A stretch of DNA of 64,000 bases from Thalassotalea hakodatensis (GCF_030295995.1 NZ_AP027365.1:2884066-2948065); one strand, 5' to 3'. Counted from the first letter of the stretch, positions 42,346 to 52,332 are shown. The notes: generated from the sequence alone by a model not told the origin. A program made the numbers and translations.

Positions 42346-42909
42346 TTAATTTAATTCTTTATCAACCCAAAATTTGGTCCCTTTAATAACGGCTTGTAGT
42401 GCCAACCCTGCCTCCGTTAATGTATAAACAGTGACATCGCCATAATAAGCTTCTCCTTCAACAGAGCCACCTTTATCACCTGCTTTTGCAGCTGCATCAG
42501 CATTTCCACCGAAAATCCAACCGTTATTAATAAAGCTATTCATTGCATCTGTGGTATGAAAGACCATGACAATACGATAGTCTTTAACACCTAAACCAAG
42601 GCCTACACCGCCTTCAGCCATATTCATATAAGTATGGGTATTCGTATTCATATTCTTTACAACACCATAGCCTGTGCCGGCAGCCATAAAGATTAAATTG
42701 ACATTCGCGTTAGAAAATACCGCATAGCCTGGTACGGCATTCAACTGTTTACGCGTATCAGGTTTTTGTTCAAACAATTTCGTTAGCACATCATCTTTCA
42801 TTGCCAATATGGCTTGTTGTTTTTCAACTTTGCTTCCTTTTCCCATTGAGGCACAAGCAGATAACAACACTATAATCATCAAACTGAAAAGCTTCTTACA
42901 TACACTCAT
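42346..42909 (-). CDS. SYLF (YSC84-like) domain lipoprotein
   Basis: A 187-residue lipoprotein (lipobox LLSACAS). The SYLF domain covers most of the mature part, with YAVFSNANVNLIFMAAGTGY and GLGVKDYRIVMVFH. SYLF domains bind phosphoinositides in eukaryotes; in bacteria the role is unsettled, with a lipid-binding envelope function likely. It is a single gene, about 90 bases from the LysR gene, both on the minus strand. Confidence 0.88.
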   Translation of the reverse strand: MSVCKKLFSLMIIVLLSACASMGKGSKVEKQQAILAMKDDVLTKLFEQKPDTRKQLNAVPGYAVFSNANVNLIFMAAGTGYGVVKNMNTNTHTYMNMAEGGVGLGLGVKDYRIVMVFHTTDAMNSFINNGWIFGGNADAAAKAGDKGGSVEGEAYYGDVTVYTLTEAGLALQAVIKGTKFWVDKELN

Positions 42910-43001
42910 TTCATTTTCCTTTTCTCAATAAGATACATAAAGCCTAACGCATTTTATCAAGATCATCGAACCGTACATTAAAGATCTAAAAACATTTTCA
43001 T

Positions 43002-43958
43002 TTAAACCGTATTCTCCCCTTGGTATAAACGGTCAAAATTAGGAATGTTTTTCTCCCAAATGGGCGTGAATTTACCAATATAATCTCGTACAGCATCATA
43101 AAATAAACGGGTTCTAACGGGTAAATCCCTATGAGGATAAATGACGTACATATCGCGGTAATCAAGTAATTTGATATCTGTTAAAATAGGAATAAGTTCG
43201 CCATTTATTATTTCATCACCCACAATAAATGCAGGCACTACAACAAATGCACTCCCCGATAGCGCTTTTAATAATAAAATTTCAGCATCATTTGCACGAA
43301 AAACACTATTAATTTCTTGCTCTGCGTGTTCGCCAAGTGCATTCTCATATTCAATACTTGTCACGCGTATTGTTGTACTAAAATAACTGGCTGCAGGCAG
43401 TGATTTAAGATCCGACATTTTATTCGGCATTCCGTAGGTTTTTATGAATTCTGGAGAGGCCAAAATGACTAAACGATTACGCGCAAGTTTTCTCGCAATC
43501 AGCGTTGAATCTTTTAACTCCCCAACTCTAAAAGCGAGATCTATTCCTTCAGAAACAATATCCATTACCTTATCATCTAAAATTAATTCAACTTCCACTT
43601 CAGGAAAGCGTTTTTGAAAGTCATTAATTACTGGTTGTAAATAGCGTTTGGCAATAATCGTAGACGAAGTCATTTTTATCGTACCTCGAGGCTCTAAATG
43701 ATAATTCTCTGCCATCCGAACCGTTTCATTGAGTAGTTCTCGAAGCTCCGAAGCTTTCTTAACCATTTCAGCACCAGCTGCTGTTAAAGAAAAAGAACGT
43801 GTTGTTCGGTTTAACAACCTTACGGCAAGTTCATCTTCTAATTTACTGATTTGTTTAGATATAACAGATCGATCAATATTCCTACCTTCCGCGGCACTTG
43901 CAAATGATCCGCGCTCTACAACATCTAATAACATCAATAAACGACTAGTAGTATCCAT
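43002..43958 (-). CDS. LysR-family regulator of the divergent efflux operon
   Basis: A 318-residue LysR regulator. The N-terminal winged helix (about 1-60) has ERGSFASAAEGRNIDRSVIS; the effector domain (about 90-295) starts PRGTIKMTSSTIIAKRY. It belongs to the group of short-effector LysR proteins such as AaeR/DmlR. It is divergent from an RND efflux operon, and a T-N11-A dyad lies in the shared region. It most likely controls that operon and itself. The inducer is unknown. Confidence 0.9.
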   Translation of the reverse strand: MDTTSRLLMLLDVVERGSFASAAEGRNIDRSVISKQISKLEDELAVRLLNRTTRSFSLTAAGAEMVKKASELRELLNETVRMAENYHLEPRGTIKMTSSTIIAKRYLQPVINDFQKRFPEVEVELILDDKVMDIVSEGIDLAFRVGELKDSTLIARKLARNRLVILASPEFIKTYGMPNKMSDLKSLPAASYFSTTIRVTSIEYENALGEHAEQEINSVFRANDAEILLLKALSGSAFVVVPAFIVGDEIINGELIPILTDIKLLDYRDMYVIYPHRDLPVRTRLFYDAVRDYIGKFTPIWEKNIPNFDRLYQGENTV

Positions 43959-43981
43959 AACGAAACCTTTAATTTTATTAG

Positions 43982-43994
43982 TGCCATTTTGGCA
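43982..43994. promoter_or_regulatory. LysR box TGCCATTTTGGCA
   Basis: TGCCA-TTT-TGGCA is a perfect T-N11-A dyad, 24 bases before the LysR start and about 130 before the adaptor start. This matches the recognition site style of LysR regulators. Confidence 0.7.
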
Positions 43995-44126
43995 TTAATG
44001 AAATTAAAAAACCACTGTATTTACTCATCAATTTCAAGCGTATCATAACGGCATTATTTTCAAATAACACACTTGACCTATGACTAACTCAACGCTTTAT
44101 AGTGCTCAAAAACATGGAGTTAAACG

Positions 44127-45311
44127 ATGAAAAAAACAATATTACTTGCTACTTTAACTAGTATAGGCATTGCAATTAGTGGTTGTGCAGAGCCTTCTGC
44201 AAAACAAAATTCACAACAATTTTTACAACCAATAGACGTAGCGAAAGTATTAATTAAGCCAGTACAACACTGGCACACTTTTACCACACGCTTAGAAGCT
44301 CCAGAAGAAGTATCATTACGCCCACGTGTCTCTGGCGTAATTAAGGAAATTGCATTTAAAGAAGGTGATAGCGTTAAGAAAGGCGATTTACTGGTTCAAT
44401 TAGATGATCGTCCTTTTGCAGCTGTAGTCGCGAACCTAAAAGCACAGATTCTTTCTGCTGAAGCTGCTTTACAACAAGCAAAAAACGAAGCTAAACGAGC
44501 AAAAAGATTAACCGAACGTAAAGCCATATCGGTAGAGCAAGCGGAATCACGTTCATCAATACTTCGCCAACGTGAAGCCCAACTAGCAGCACTACAAGCA
44601 CAGTTAGTAGCAGCAAATCTTGACCTAGCTTTTACGTCAATTAAATCCCCCATAAATGGCATTATTTCTCGCGCTAATATTACCCGAGGAAATACCGTAC
44701 AAGCAGGAACGAGTGTACTGACTTCAATTGTTTCTGACGACAAAATGTATGCCTATTTTGATATTGACGAACGCACTTGGAATAACGCCTTCTCGCATGT
44801 AACAACCGATAGTAAACAACAAGTACTGATGCAGAAATTAGGTCAAAAAAAGTTTGAACATACCGGTTATATTAATTTTATCGATAACCAGATTAATGAT
44901 GCTACTGGCACACTTCAAGTACGAGCCGTTTTTGAAAAGAAAACAGGAGCAAACCTAGAAAACTCATTACTTGCTGGTTCATTTGCGCGTATTAGACTTG
45001 CCGCAAGTGAAGTAAACGAACAAATTATTATACCAGAGAAGGCAATAGGCACAGATCTAAAAAATCGCTTTGTACTTACCGTTGATGAAAACAATGTTTT
45101 GCAATACAAACTTGTTGAAATAGGTGAACGTTATGGAAAGTTACGTGCGATAACTTCAGGCTTAACCGCTAATGACACGATTGCGGTTAATGGCCCTGCA
45201 CGAGTGGGTCCTGGCATGCCTATAAAGCCTAATGTTATCAACATAGAAACAGCTAATTCTGCCTTTACCATGACAACCATTAAGCGCACTGATTTAGTTG
45301 CTAAGTACTAG
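44127..45311 (+). CDS. RND efflux periplasmic adaptor (MexA/AcrA type)
   Basis: A 394-residue membrane-fusion lipoprotein (lipobox ISGC) that links the inner-membrane pump to the outer-membrane channel. A lipoyl domain (VSGVIKEIAFKEGDSVKKGD and, later, IKSPINGIISRANITRGNTV), an alpha-hairpin (about 105-155) and beta-barrel/membrane-proximal domains are present in normal order; only the cores are diagnostic. It is the first gene of the efflux operon, followed after 9 bases by the transporter. Control by the divergent LysR protein is likely. Confidence 0.93.
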   Translation: MKKTILLATLTSIGIAISGCAEPSAKQNSQQFLQPIDVAKVLIKPVQHWHTFTTRLEAPEEVSLRPRVSGVIKEIAFKEGDSVKKGDLLVQLDDRPFAAVVANLKAQILSAEAALQQAKNEAKRAKRLTERKAISVEQAESRSSILRQREAQLAALQAQLVAANLDLAFTSIKSPINGIISRANITRGNTVQAGTSVLTSIVSDDKMYAYFDIDERTWNNAFSHVTTDSKQQVLMQKLGQKKFEHTGYINFIDNQINDATGTLQVRAVFEKKTGANLENSLLAGSFARIRLAASEVNEQIIIPEKAIGTDLKNRFVLTVDENNVLQYKLVEIGERYGKLRAITSGLTANDTIAVNGPARVGPGMPIKPNVINIETANSAFTMTTIKRTDLVAKY

Positions 45312-45320
45312 GAAGTAACC

Positions 45321-48300
45321 ATGAATTTTTCTCATTTTTTCATTAAGCGGCCAATTTTTGCATCCGTATTATCGTTAGTTATATTGATTGGTGGCGCTAT
45401 ATCACTGTTCCAGCTACCTATCAGTGAATATCCTGAGGTAGTTCCTCCGACCGTAGTTGTAACGGCAAATTACCCTGGTGCCAACCCAACGGTAATAGCA
45501 CAAACAGTTGCTACGCCATTAGAGCAAGAAATAAATGGCACAGAAAATATGCTCTATATGTTTTCTCAAGCAACAAGCGATGGCCGCATGACACTAACAG
45601 TGACTTTTGCCTTAGGCACAGATCTCGATCGTGCCCAAGTACAAGTACAAAACAGGGTTAACAGTGCACTTTCTAGACTGCCTCAGGAAGTACAGCGCTT
45701 AGGAGTTGTTGCAGAAAAGTCTTCACCAGACTTAACCATGGTCGTCCACCTATATTCACCCGAAAAAACTCATGATACAGCATATCTTTCAAACTACGCA
45801 GATATCTATATTAAAGATCAAATAGCACGGCTACCTGGTGTTGGTGATGTACAATTATTTGGTGGAGGCCAATACTCCATGCGGGTTTGGTTAAACCCTG
45901 ATGCTTTGGCTGCTAGACAATTAACCGCTTCAGATGTAATAAATGCCTTACGCGCACAAAATCAACAAGTTGCCGCAGGAAGCTTAGGAGCGCAACCTGC
46001 AGCAAATGATAGTCAATTTCAAATTTTATTAAATGTTAAAGGTAGGTTGACCAGTGTTGAAGAGTTTGAACACGTCATACTAAAAGTCGGCGATCAAAAG
46101 CAAGTTATTCGTTTAAAAGATGTCGCCACTGTAGAGTTAGGCCAGAACAGTTACGCACTTCGTGCGCTATTAGATGGACAACCTGCGCTAGCTATGCCTA
46201 TTTTCCAGCGCCCTGGTTCAAACGCAATTGAATTATCAGACCAAGTACGAACAACCATGGCGCAACTTTCACAGGCTTTTCCTGATGGCGTTGAATACGA
46301 TATTGTGTACGATCCAACTATTTTCGTACGTGATTCAATTGATGCCGTAATAACCACCTTATTAGAGGCCATCGCTTTAGTTGTCATTGTAGTGATACTT
46401 TTTTTACAAACATGGCGCGCATCTATCATTCCATTGATTGCAGTTCCTGTTTCACTTATTGGTACATTTGCCGTTATGCAATGGCTTGGTGTTTCAATAA
46501 ACACACTATCATTATTTGGTTTAGTACTCGCAATCGGGATTGTTGTTGATGATGCGATTGTTGTGGTCGAAAACGTTGAACGAAACATAGAAAAAGGCTT
46601 ATCACCGGTAGAAGCGACTCGCGTTGCGATGACAGAAGTAACCGGTCCAATAATCGCCATTGCTTTAGTACTTCTAGCTGTATTCATACCCACCGCTTTT
46701 ATTTCTGGTTTGTCTGGACAGTTTTATAAACAGTTTGCCCTTACCATTACTATTTCAACGGTGATCTCTGCGTTCAATTCATTAACTCTTTCGCCCGCTT
46801 TATCAGCACTTTTATTAAAACCTTACAATGCTAAGCCTGACGCATTAACCCGTTTACTAAACAAGCTTTTTGGTCGTTGGTTATTTACACCTTTTAATAA
46901 ACTGTTTGAACGAGGTGCAAAAAGTTATCAGCGTTTGGTTAAAAAATTAATTCGAATGAGCATAATTGTCATAGCGGCTTATGTGCTATTGCTGGGCGGA
47001 ACATTTACCCTATTTAATTCCATTCCTGGCGGTTTTATTCCTTCTCAGGATAAACAATACCTAGTTGCTATCGCACAACTACCAGATGCTGCTAGTTTAG
47101 ATCGCACTCAAGAGGTTATGGTCGAAATGGAAAAGATAGCGCTTAACGTACCTGGCGTGTTGCACACGGTAACATTTCCTGGCTTATCAGTTAATGGTTT
47201 TACCAACAGCCCAAATAGCGGTATTGTTTTTGTCGCGTTAGATGCCTTTGAAAACCGTAAAGACCCTCAGTTATCTTCTGGCGCAATAGCAATGCAGCTA
47301 AATCAACAATTTGTCTCAATTGATGAAGCTTTTGTTGCAGTATTTCCGCCCCCCCCCATACAAGGGTTAGGTACAACTGGTGGTTTTAAACTACAAATAG
47401 AAGATCGCGATAATAAAGGCTTCGAAGCACTGTTTAATAGTTTACAAACAGTTATCGCTAAAGCGCAACAAGACCCAGCGCTAACAGGCTTATATTCAAG
47501 TTTTCGTATCCAAGTACCACAAATGGATATTGATATCGATAGAGAGCAAGCCCTGATTCAAGGAATTCCCCTTGAAGAAGTGTTTGATGCTCTACAAATA
47601 TATTTAGGCTCATTATATGTTAACGACTTCAATACGTTCGGTAGAACTTACCAAGTAAATGCCCAAGCAGGCGCTGAATTTCGAAAAGATCCTGCTCAAA
47701 TTCTCCATTTAAAAGTAAAAAATAGAATGGGTGACATGGTACCTCTGGGATCAATTTTAACAGTCACACCTACAACGGGCCCTGATCGCGTAATGCATTA
47801 TAATGGCTACCCAAGTGCAGAACTTAACGGTAGCCCTGCAATGGGTTATAGTTCAGATCAAGCGCAACAAGCAATCGAATTAATACTCGCCGATCATTTA
47901 CCAACAGGTATTGATTACGAATGGACCGATGTAACCTACCAACAAATTATCGCGGGTAATACGATGGTTTACGTTTTCCCCTTAGTTGTGTTATTGGTAT
48001 TTTTAGTTCTTGCCGCACAATATGAAAGTTTACGATTACCGCTTGCGATTATTTTAATTGTACCGATGACAATATTCTCCGCCTTATTAGGTGTGTGGTT
48101 TGTTGGCTCAGACAACAACATTTTTACCCAAATTGCATTAATTGTATTAGTTGCCCTAGCATCAAAAAACGCGATTTTGATGGTAGAGTTCGCTAAAGAT
48201 CAACATCAAAATGGCATGAGTCATTTCAATGCAATTATTGCGGCGTGTCGGTTACGATTAAGACCTATTTTGATGACTTCTATCGCGTTCACAGCCGGTG

Positions 48301-48497
48301 TAATACCTTTGGTACTAGCTTCAGGCGCTGGTGCAGAAATGCGGCAAGCAATGGGTAATGCGGTTTTTTCTGGCATGATTGGCGTCACCATTTTTGGTCT
48401 ACTATTTACGCCTATTTTTTATATGTTAGTTACCAAAAAAGAACCAACCAACGATACGATTGAAAGCAACTCACTGGAGCATAAACAACATGATTAA
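45321..48497 (+). CDS. RND multidrug efflux transporter (HAE1, AcrB/MexB type)
   Basis: An inner-membrane proton-driven pump of 1058 residues, normal for the family. It starts FSHFFIKRPIFASVLSL. The paired aspartates of the proton relay are in GIVVDDAIVVVENVERN (helix 4), and the second-half relay lysine is in ALASKNAILMVEFAKD. Two large periplasmic loops are present. It exports amphiphilic drugs, dyes or detergents; the substrate range is not predictable. A run of nine C (47349-47357) encodes PPP inside FPPPPIQ in the second periplasmic loop, an unusual homopolymer in AT-rich DNA. It overlaps the channel gene by 8 bases. Confidence 0.94.
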   Translation: MNFSHFFIKRPIFASVLSLVILIGGAISLFQLPISEYPEVVPPTVVVTANYPGANPTVIAQTVATPLEQEINGTENMLYMFSQATSDGRMTLTVTFALGTDLDRAQVQVQNRVNSALSRLPQEVQRLGVVAEKSSPDLTMVVHLYSPEKTHDTAYLSNYADIYIKDQIARLPGVGDVQLFGGGQYSMRVWLNPDALAARQLTASDVINALRAQNQQVAAGSLGAQPAANDSQFQILLNVKGRLTSVEEFEHVILKVGDQKQVIRLKDVATVELGQNSYALRALLDGQPALAMPIFQRPGSNAIELSDQVRTTMAQLSQAFPDGVEYDIVYDPTIFVRDSIDAVITTLLEAIALVVIVVILFLQTWRASIIPLIAVPVSLIGTFAVMQWLGVSINTLSLFGLVLAIGIVVDDAIVVVENVERNIEKGLSPVEATRVAMTEVTGPIIAIALVLLAVFIPTAFISGLSGQFYKQFALTITISTVISAFNSLTLSPALSALLLKPYNAKPDALTRLLNKLFGRWLFTPFNKLFERGAKSYQRLVKKLIRMSIIVIAAYVLLLGGTFTLFNSIPGGFIPSQDKQYLVAIAQLPDAASLDRTQEVMVEMEKIALNVPGVLHTVTFPGLSVNGFTNSPNSGIVFVALDAFENRKDPQLSSGAIAMQLNQQFVSIDEAFVAVFPPPPIQGLGTTGGFKLQIEDRDNKGFEALFNSLQTVIAKAQQDPALTGLYSSFRIQVPQMDIDIDREQALIQGIPLEEVFDALQIYLGSLYVNDFNTFGRTYQVNAQAGAEFRKDPAQILHLKVKNRMGDMVPLGSILTVTPTTGPDRVMHYNGYPSAELNGSPAMGYSSDQAQQAIELILADHLPTGIDYEWTDVTYQQIIAGNTMVYVFPLVVLLVFLVLAAQYESLRLPLAIILIVPMTIFSALLGVWFVGSDNNIFTQIALIVLVALASKNAILMVEFAKDQHQNGMSHFNAIIAACRLRLRPILMTSIAFTAGVIPLVLASGAGAEMRQAMGNAVFSGMIGVTIFGLLFTPIFYMLVTKKEPTNDTIESNSLEHKQHD

Positions 48498-49899
48498 GTC
48501 ATTCTTACCTGCTAATAACCAAGTGGCGTTAACCTTGCTTTTGTCCAGTGTAATCGCAGGTTGTGCAACGTCAAATAATGTAGATGTTCATCTAGAAAAT
48601 CAGCAACAACTTCAGCATTTTGTTACTGAAATTGATATTGCATCACAACTAACGGGTACGAGTGAAATAAACTGGTGGCGACAATTAAAATCACCTCAAT
48701 TGAACTTACTCGTACAAGAAGCGCTAACAAATAATTACGATTTAATAACAAGCCATTTAACACTACAAAGTGCCTTAGCTCGCCTTGGTGCAGAAAAAGC
48801 AACGTTTCTTCCCCAAGGTGAAATAACCATAAATAGTGAACGAACAAGTATCAATAATACTATCACGCCTAATTCGACAGCAACGTTAGGAGTTAATTGG
48901 CATCTCGATTTATTCGGTCGTATCTCTGCGCTTGTCGATGCTGCTAATGCCTCGGCACTGAGCCAAGCTGAGCAGCTTCGATTATTACAAATAGAAGTGG
49001 TTTCATCGGTTGTTTCTGGCTATATCAGTTACCAAGGTAATCTGCAAAAACACCATATAATTTCACAACAAATAGATGCATTACAACAAAGTATTGAAAT
49101 ACTACAAGCCAGTGTCGATGAAGGTGTAACCAGTGAATTAGATTTAAACCGTACAAAAGCGCAATTAAATCAACAACAAGCGTTAATACCTGAAATCGAA
49201 TACTTACTACAACGCGATAATTCAGCGCTTGCCTATATTACAGGTAAAACATTAAGTGATCTCACGTTAATTGATCAACGTAAAGTGATTGGCTACGATT
49301 TACAAGTTCACTTAGCACAGCCAAGCGAAGCAATAGCGTTACGTCCTGATATTAGTAAAGCACTTTACCAGTTTAGCCATGAAGCCGCTTTAAGCACGGC
49401 AGCGAGCAAAGCCCTTTTACCTGATATTAGTTTAAGTGCCTTTGCTGGTATTCTAAGCACAACTAGCGCCACGTTATCTAATACTGATCAACAATGGCAA
49501 GTATCCCCGCAAATAGAATGGTCACTGTTAAGTTATCCTGCATTATTAGCGCAGCGAAATGCGCAACAATATTTAAGCAAAGCCGCTTATAATGAATACC
49601 AAAAAACGGTATTAAATGCTATTAATGAAAGTGAGCTTTCTTTGCATAAACTCGTTAAAGAAAGCAACAAACAGCAATTTGCAAACAATCGCTACCACTA
49701 TGCGAATAAAGCTTATTTACAAGCACAGGCTATGTTTCAAGAAGGTCAAATACCTTATTTATCGTTACTAGATGCAAGGCAAGATTTACTAGCAGCAGAA
49801 GAAAATGCAGTTGATTCAGCAATTTCAACTTTACTCACGAAAGTAAATGCTTATCATACCTTTAACGGTCGCTGGAGTTACGCACTATCCAGTATTTAA
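48490..49899 (+). CDS. RND efflux outer-membrane lipoprotein channel (OprM/NodT family)
   Basis: A 469-residue TolC-like outer-membrane factor. The ATG at 48490, with TGGAG upstream, gives a lipoprotein signal (SVIAGCATS); the open frame begins 30 bases earlier inside the pump gene. Two OEP repeats are visible, with INWWRQLKSPQLNLLVQEAL and VNWHLDLFGRISALVDAANA as typical starts. The start overlaps the pump gene by 8 bases, so the tripartite pump is encoded in one operon in the order adaptor-pump-channel. Confidence 0.92.
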   Translation: MIKSFLPANNQVALTLLLSSVIAGCATSNNVDVHLENQQQLQHFVTEIDIASQLTGTSEINWWRQLKSPQLNLLVQEALTNNYDLITSHLTLQSALARLGAEKATFLPQGEITINSERTSINNTITPNSTATLGVNWHLDLFGRISALVDAANASALSQAEQLRLLQIEVVSSVVSGYISYQGNLQKHHIISQQIDALQQSIEILQASVDEGVTSELDLNRTKAQLNQQQALIPEIEYLLQRDNSALAYITGKTLSDLTLIDQRKVIGYDLQVHLAQPSEAIALRPDISKALYQFSHEAALSTAASKALLPDISLSAFAGILSTTSATLSNTDQQWQVSPQIEWSLLSYPALLAQRNAQQYLSKAAYNEYQKTVLNAINESELSLHKLVKESNKQQFANNRYHYANKAYLQAQAMFQEGQIPYLSLLDARQDLLAAEENAVDSAISTLLTKVNAYHTFNGRWSYALSSI

Positions 49900-49913
49900 T
49901 ACTTGAGTAAATT

Positions 49914-50933
49914 ATGCCTAATGTAACCACCTTACAAAATAACCTTTCTGACACGATGAAAGCCATTGTTTTAGAGAAACCTAATGAGCAACTCTCATTA
50001 GCCGCTGTACAATGGCCAACACCAACACGTACAGGAAATGAGTTATTAATCAAAGTGGAGTATGTAGGGCTTAATCCGTTAGATGGGCAATATGCCCAAA
50101 AAGGCTTTTGCCAATGGCAGTACCCACATATTTTAGGCTTAGATGCAGTGGGTACTGTAGTAGATGCCCCAAAAGGTGTTTTTCCCACCATTGGTGACCG
50201 AGTAATGTGGCACGCTAGCTTAGCGGATCAAGGAGTGCTAAGTGAATACACAACAGTACCAAATTATGCGGTATCTGTTGTACCTGAAAGCGTTGAGCCA
50301 TATCAAGCTGCTACCTTGCCCTGTGCAGGCATGACAGCATTAATCGCCTTAGATAAATTACAAATCATCGAGGGTGATACCTTATTAATTGAGGCTGGAG
50401 CAGGTGCTGTTGGTCATTTTGCAATTCAGTTTGCAAAGCAACGCGGAGCAGACGTTTTCACCACTGCAGCCAAGCATAATCATAAACGTTTAAAGTGTTT
50501 AGGTGCTGATGCTGTATTTGATTACCGAGACAAAAAGCTTTGTCATAATATTTGCCACCAACTTGGACCACAAGGCTTTGATGCCATACTAGATTCAGTA
50601 GGTGGCGATGCCACCATTCGAAATTTAGAATTAATGAGGTTTTGTGGCAGAATCGCTTGTTTACAGCCTTTACCCGATTTACCTCAAGTATTATTATTCA
50701 AAAAAGCACCAAACATTAGTATTGTTTCTTTAGGTGGCGCATGGCTCGAAAATAGCCTTTGTGCCCAACAACACATGAGCTTTATGAGTAAATTGCTGCT
50801 TGATGGTGTTGCTGATGGATCAATTAAACTCCCTGAAATCCATCACGTAGATTTTCAAGCAGAAGCTATTTCATCAGCGCTTAGAACACAATTAGCGGGT
50901 GGTTTTACAGGCAAACAAATTGTTACGTTATAG
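49914..50933 (+). CDS. Zinc-independent MDR/quinone oxidoreductase-like enzyme
   Basis: A 339-residue medium-chain reductase. The Rossmann motif is EAGAGAVGHFAIQFAKQRGA and the N-terminal catalytic domain has VEYVGLNPLDGQYA. The catalytic zinc ligands of true alcohol dehydrogenases are absent, so it belongs to the quinone oxidoreductase/enoyl reductase side of the family. The start at 49914 is tentative; the ATG at 49956 (MKAIVLEKPN) is the more usual family start, though neither has a strong ribosome site. It follows the efflux operon by 14 bases and may be co-transcribed, suggesting detoxification of the same compounds. Confidence 0.85.
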   Translation: MPNVTTLQNNLSDTMKAIVLEKPNEQLSLAAVQWPTPTRTGNELLIKVEYVGLNPLDGQYAQKGFCQWQYPHILGLDAVGTVVDAPKGVFPTIGDRVMWHASLADQGVLSEYTTVPNYAVSVVPESVEPYQAATLPCAGMTALIALDKLQIIEGDTLLIEAGAGAVGHFAIQFAKQRGADVFTTAAKHNHKRLKCLGADAVFDYRDKKLCHNICHQLGPQGFDAILDSVGGDATIRNLELMRFCGRIACLQPLPDLPQVLLFKKAPNISIVSLGGAWLENSLCAQQHMSFMSKLLLDGVADGSIKLPEIHHVDFQAEAISSALRTQLAGGFTGKQIVTL

Positions 50934-50983
50934 CCTTCACTTAACAACAACCAGCTTCAGAAAAAGTACTGGTTCTTAAAGTT

Positions 50984-51150
50984 ATACCAATTCGCATAAA
51001 GATTAAGTCAGTTCAGAGCGATGTCAGAGGTGGGAGAATAAGCGAAACGTGTGCAGGTATAGTTGTTCTACATCAAACACGTTTTGCGTAATTATCGCGC
51101 CTCTAACACGCTCCCAAAGGGCGAGTTTAAACGCCTAATCAACTTGAGCT
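50984..51150. mobile_element. MITE-like element, family B, second copy (inverted, 3' diverged)
   Basis: Bases 50984-51105 match the reverse complement of the copy at 42167-42337 almost base for base, starting ATACCAATTCGCATAAAG. After about 51105 the sequence diverges and the second terminal repeat is missing, so the right boundary is approximate. No coding capacity. Confidence 0.78.
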
Positions 51151-51262
51151 CGGGATAACCAGTACACATTAATATGTTCATAAATAACTTGCCATATTTT
51201 GTCATGATTGATCATTAGTTGAACATAATATTCCCATCACATGCCTGTATAGTAATACAATT

Positions 51263-51415
51263 TAGAGCGTGCTGAACTTTTTAAGGTGTTTCATATAAAA
51301 ACCAACTAAGGTATCTAGGGCAAGTTATATTTGGTGTTTATACGAGACTGAACTTATGTAATGAGGTTGTACCCCATAAATAAGTGAAACTGCCTTAGAA
51401 AATCAACACGCCATA
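51263..51415. mobile_element. MITE-like element, family A, degenerate short copy
   Basis: TAGAGCGTGCTGAACTTT (51263-51280) matches the family A left end in 16 of 18 bases. GAAAATCAACACGCCATA (51398-51415) matches its right end in 14 of 18. The 153 bases between share no obvious interior with the copy at 18256. It ends 20 bases before the beta-lactamase start and probably contains or replaces that gene's promoter. Confidence 0.6.
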
Positions 51416-51435
51416 GTAACAATAACAAGAGAAAC

Positions 51436-52332
51436 ATGATGAAATTTTTTACCACACCGTATAACCGCACATGTATTACTATATTACTTGCGTTATTTAG
51501 CCATATTTCTATCGCTTTTTCTTCACAGGAAAGCATCATAGTAAATCAAATCAAAAAACAAGAACGCCTACTTAACGCAGATTTTGGTGTTGCTATTTTC
51601 GATGTAGAAAAACAAAGCTTATGGCATTATAACGGCAATTCTCGTTTCCCCTTAATGAGCACATTTAAAGTGCTCGCATGCGCAAAGTTACTCGCTGATG
51701 TTGAAAAAGGCGTGCAATCTTTTGATTCATCAACGTTAATCACTAAAAGCGATTTAGTATATTGGTCCCCTGTAACAAAGCACATGGTTGGTAAGAAAAT
51801 GTCACTAAAACAGGCTTGTTCTGCTACCATGACGATGAGTGATAATACCGCAGCTAACATTATACTAGCAGGGATAAAAGGACCTACAGCATTAACAAAA
51901 TTTATGCGTGATATTGGCGATAATGTTACGAGGTTAGATCGTATAGAACCCGAGTTAAACCAAGCTCTCAAAAATGATAAAAGGGATACTACCTCTCCTA
52001 TTGCCATGGTTAAATCTTTACACACGTTATTATTTGGCAATATATTAAAAGATCCGTCAAAAGCACAGTTAACGCAGTGGATGATTGATAACAAAGTCAC
52101 AGCAAGCCTATTACGCTCAGTACTTCCTGAGCATTGGTCAATTGCAGATCGTTCGGGCGCCGGAGGCTATGGTTCTCGAGCTATAACTGCAGTTGTTTGG
52201 TCAAAAGATCAAACGCCACTTATTATTTCAATTTATTTAACGCAAACCGAAGGGACGATGAAAGAGCGAAATAAAGCCATTGCAGCTATTGGCGAGAGTA
52301 TTTTTACCTTTTATCAGAAAAACAATAACTAA
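51436..52332 (+). CDS. bla: Class A beta-lactamase, CARB-like
   Basis: A periplasmic serine beta-lactamase of 298 residues (signal about 1-28). The active site shows S75 and K78 in STFK, S135-D136-N137 (SDN), E171 in RIEPELN, and the third motif R239-S240-G241. Most class A enzymes have K-T/S-G there; RSG is typical of CARB/PSE carbenicillinases, which hydrolyse carbenicillin well. All catalytic residues are intact, so it should be active. Chromosomal CARB-like enzymes occur in marine gammaproteobacteria. The gene starts just after a MITE remnant. Confidence 0.93.
   Translation: MMKFFTTPYNRTCITILLALFSHISIAFSSQESIIVNQIKKQERLLNADFGVAIFDVEKQSLWHYNGNSRFPLMSTFKVLACAKLLADVEKGVQSFDSSTLITKSDLVYWSPVTKHMVGKKMSLKQACSATMTMSDNTAANIILAGIKGPTALTKFMRDIGDNVTRLDRIEPELNQALKNDKRDTTSPIAMVKSLHTLLFGNILKDPSKAQLTQWMIDNKVTASLLRSVLPEHWSIADRSGAGGYGSRAITAVVWSKDQTPLIISIYLTQTEGTMKERNKAIAAIGESIFTFYQKNNN

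Noticed and set aside
46151-46693. 180-codon minus-strand frame
   Set aside because: Antisense to the RND pump; Thr/Ser/Ile-rich shadow without features.
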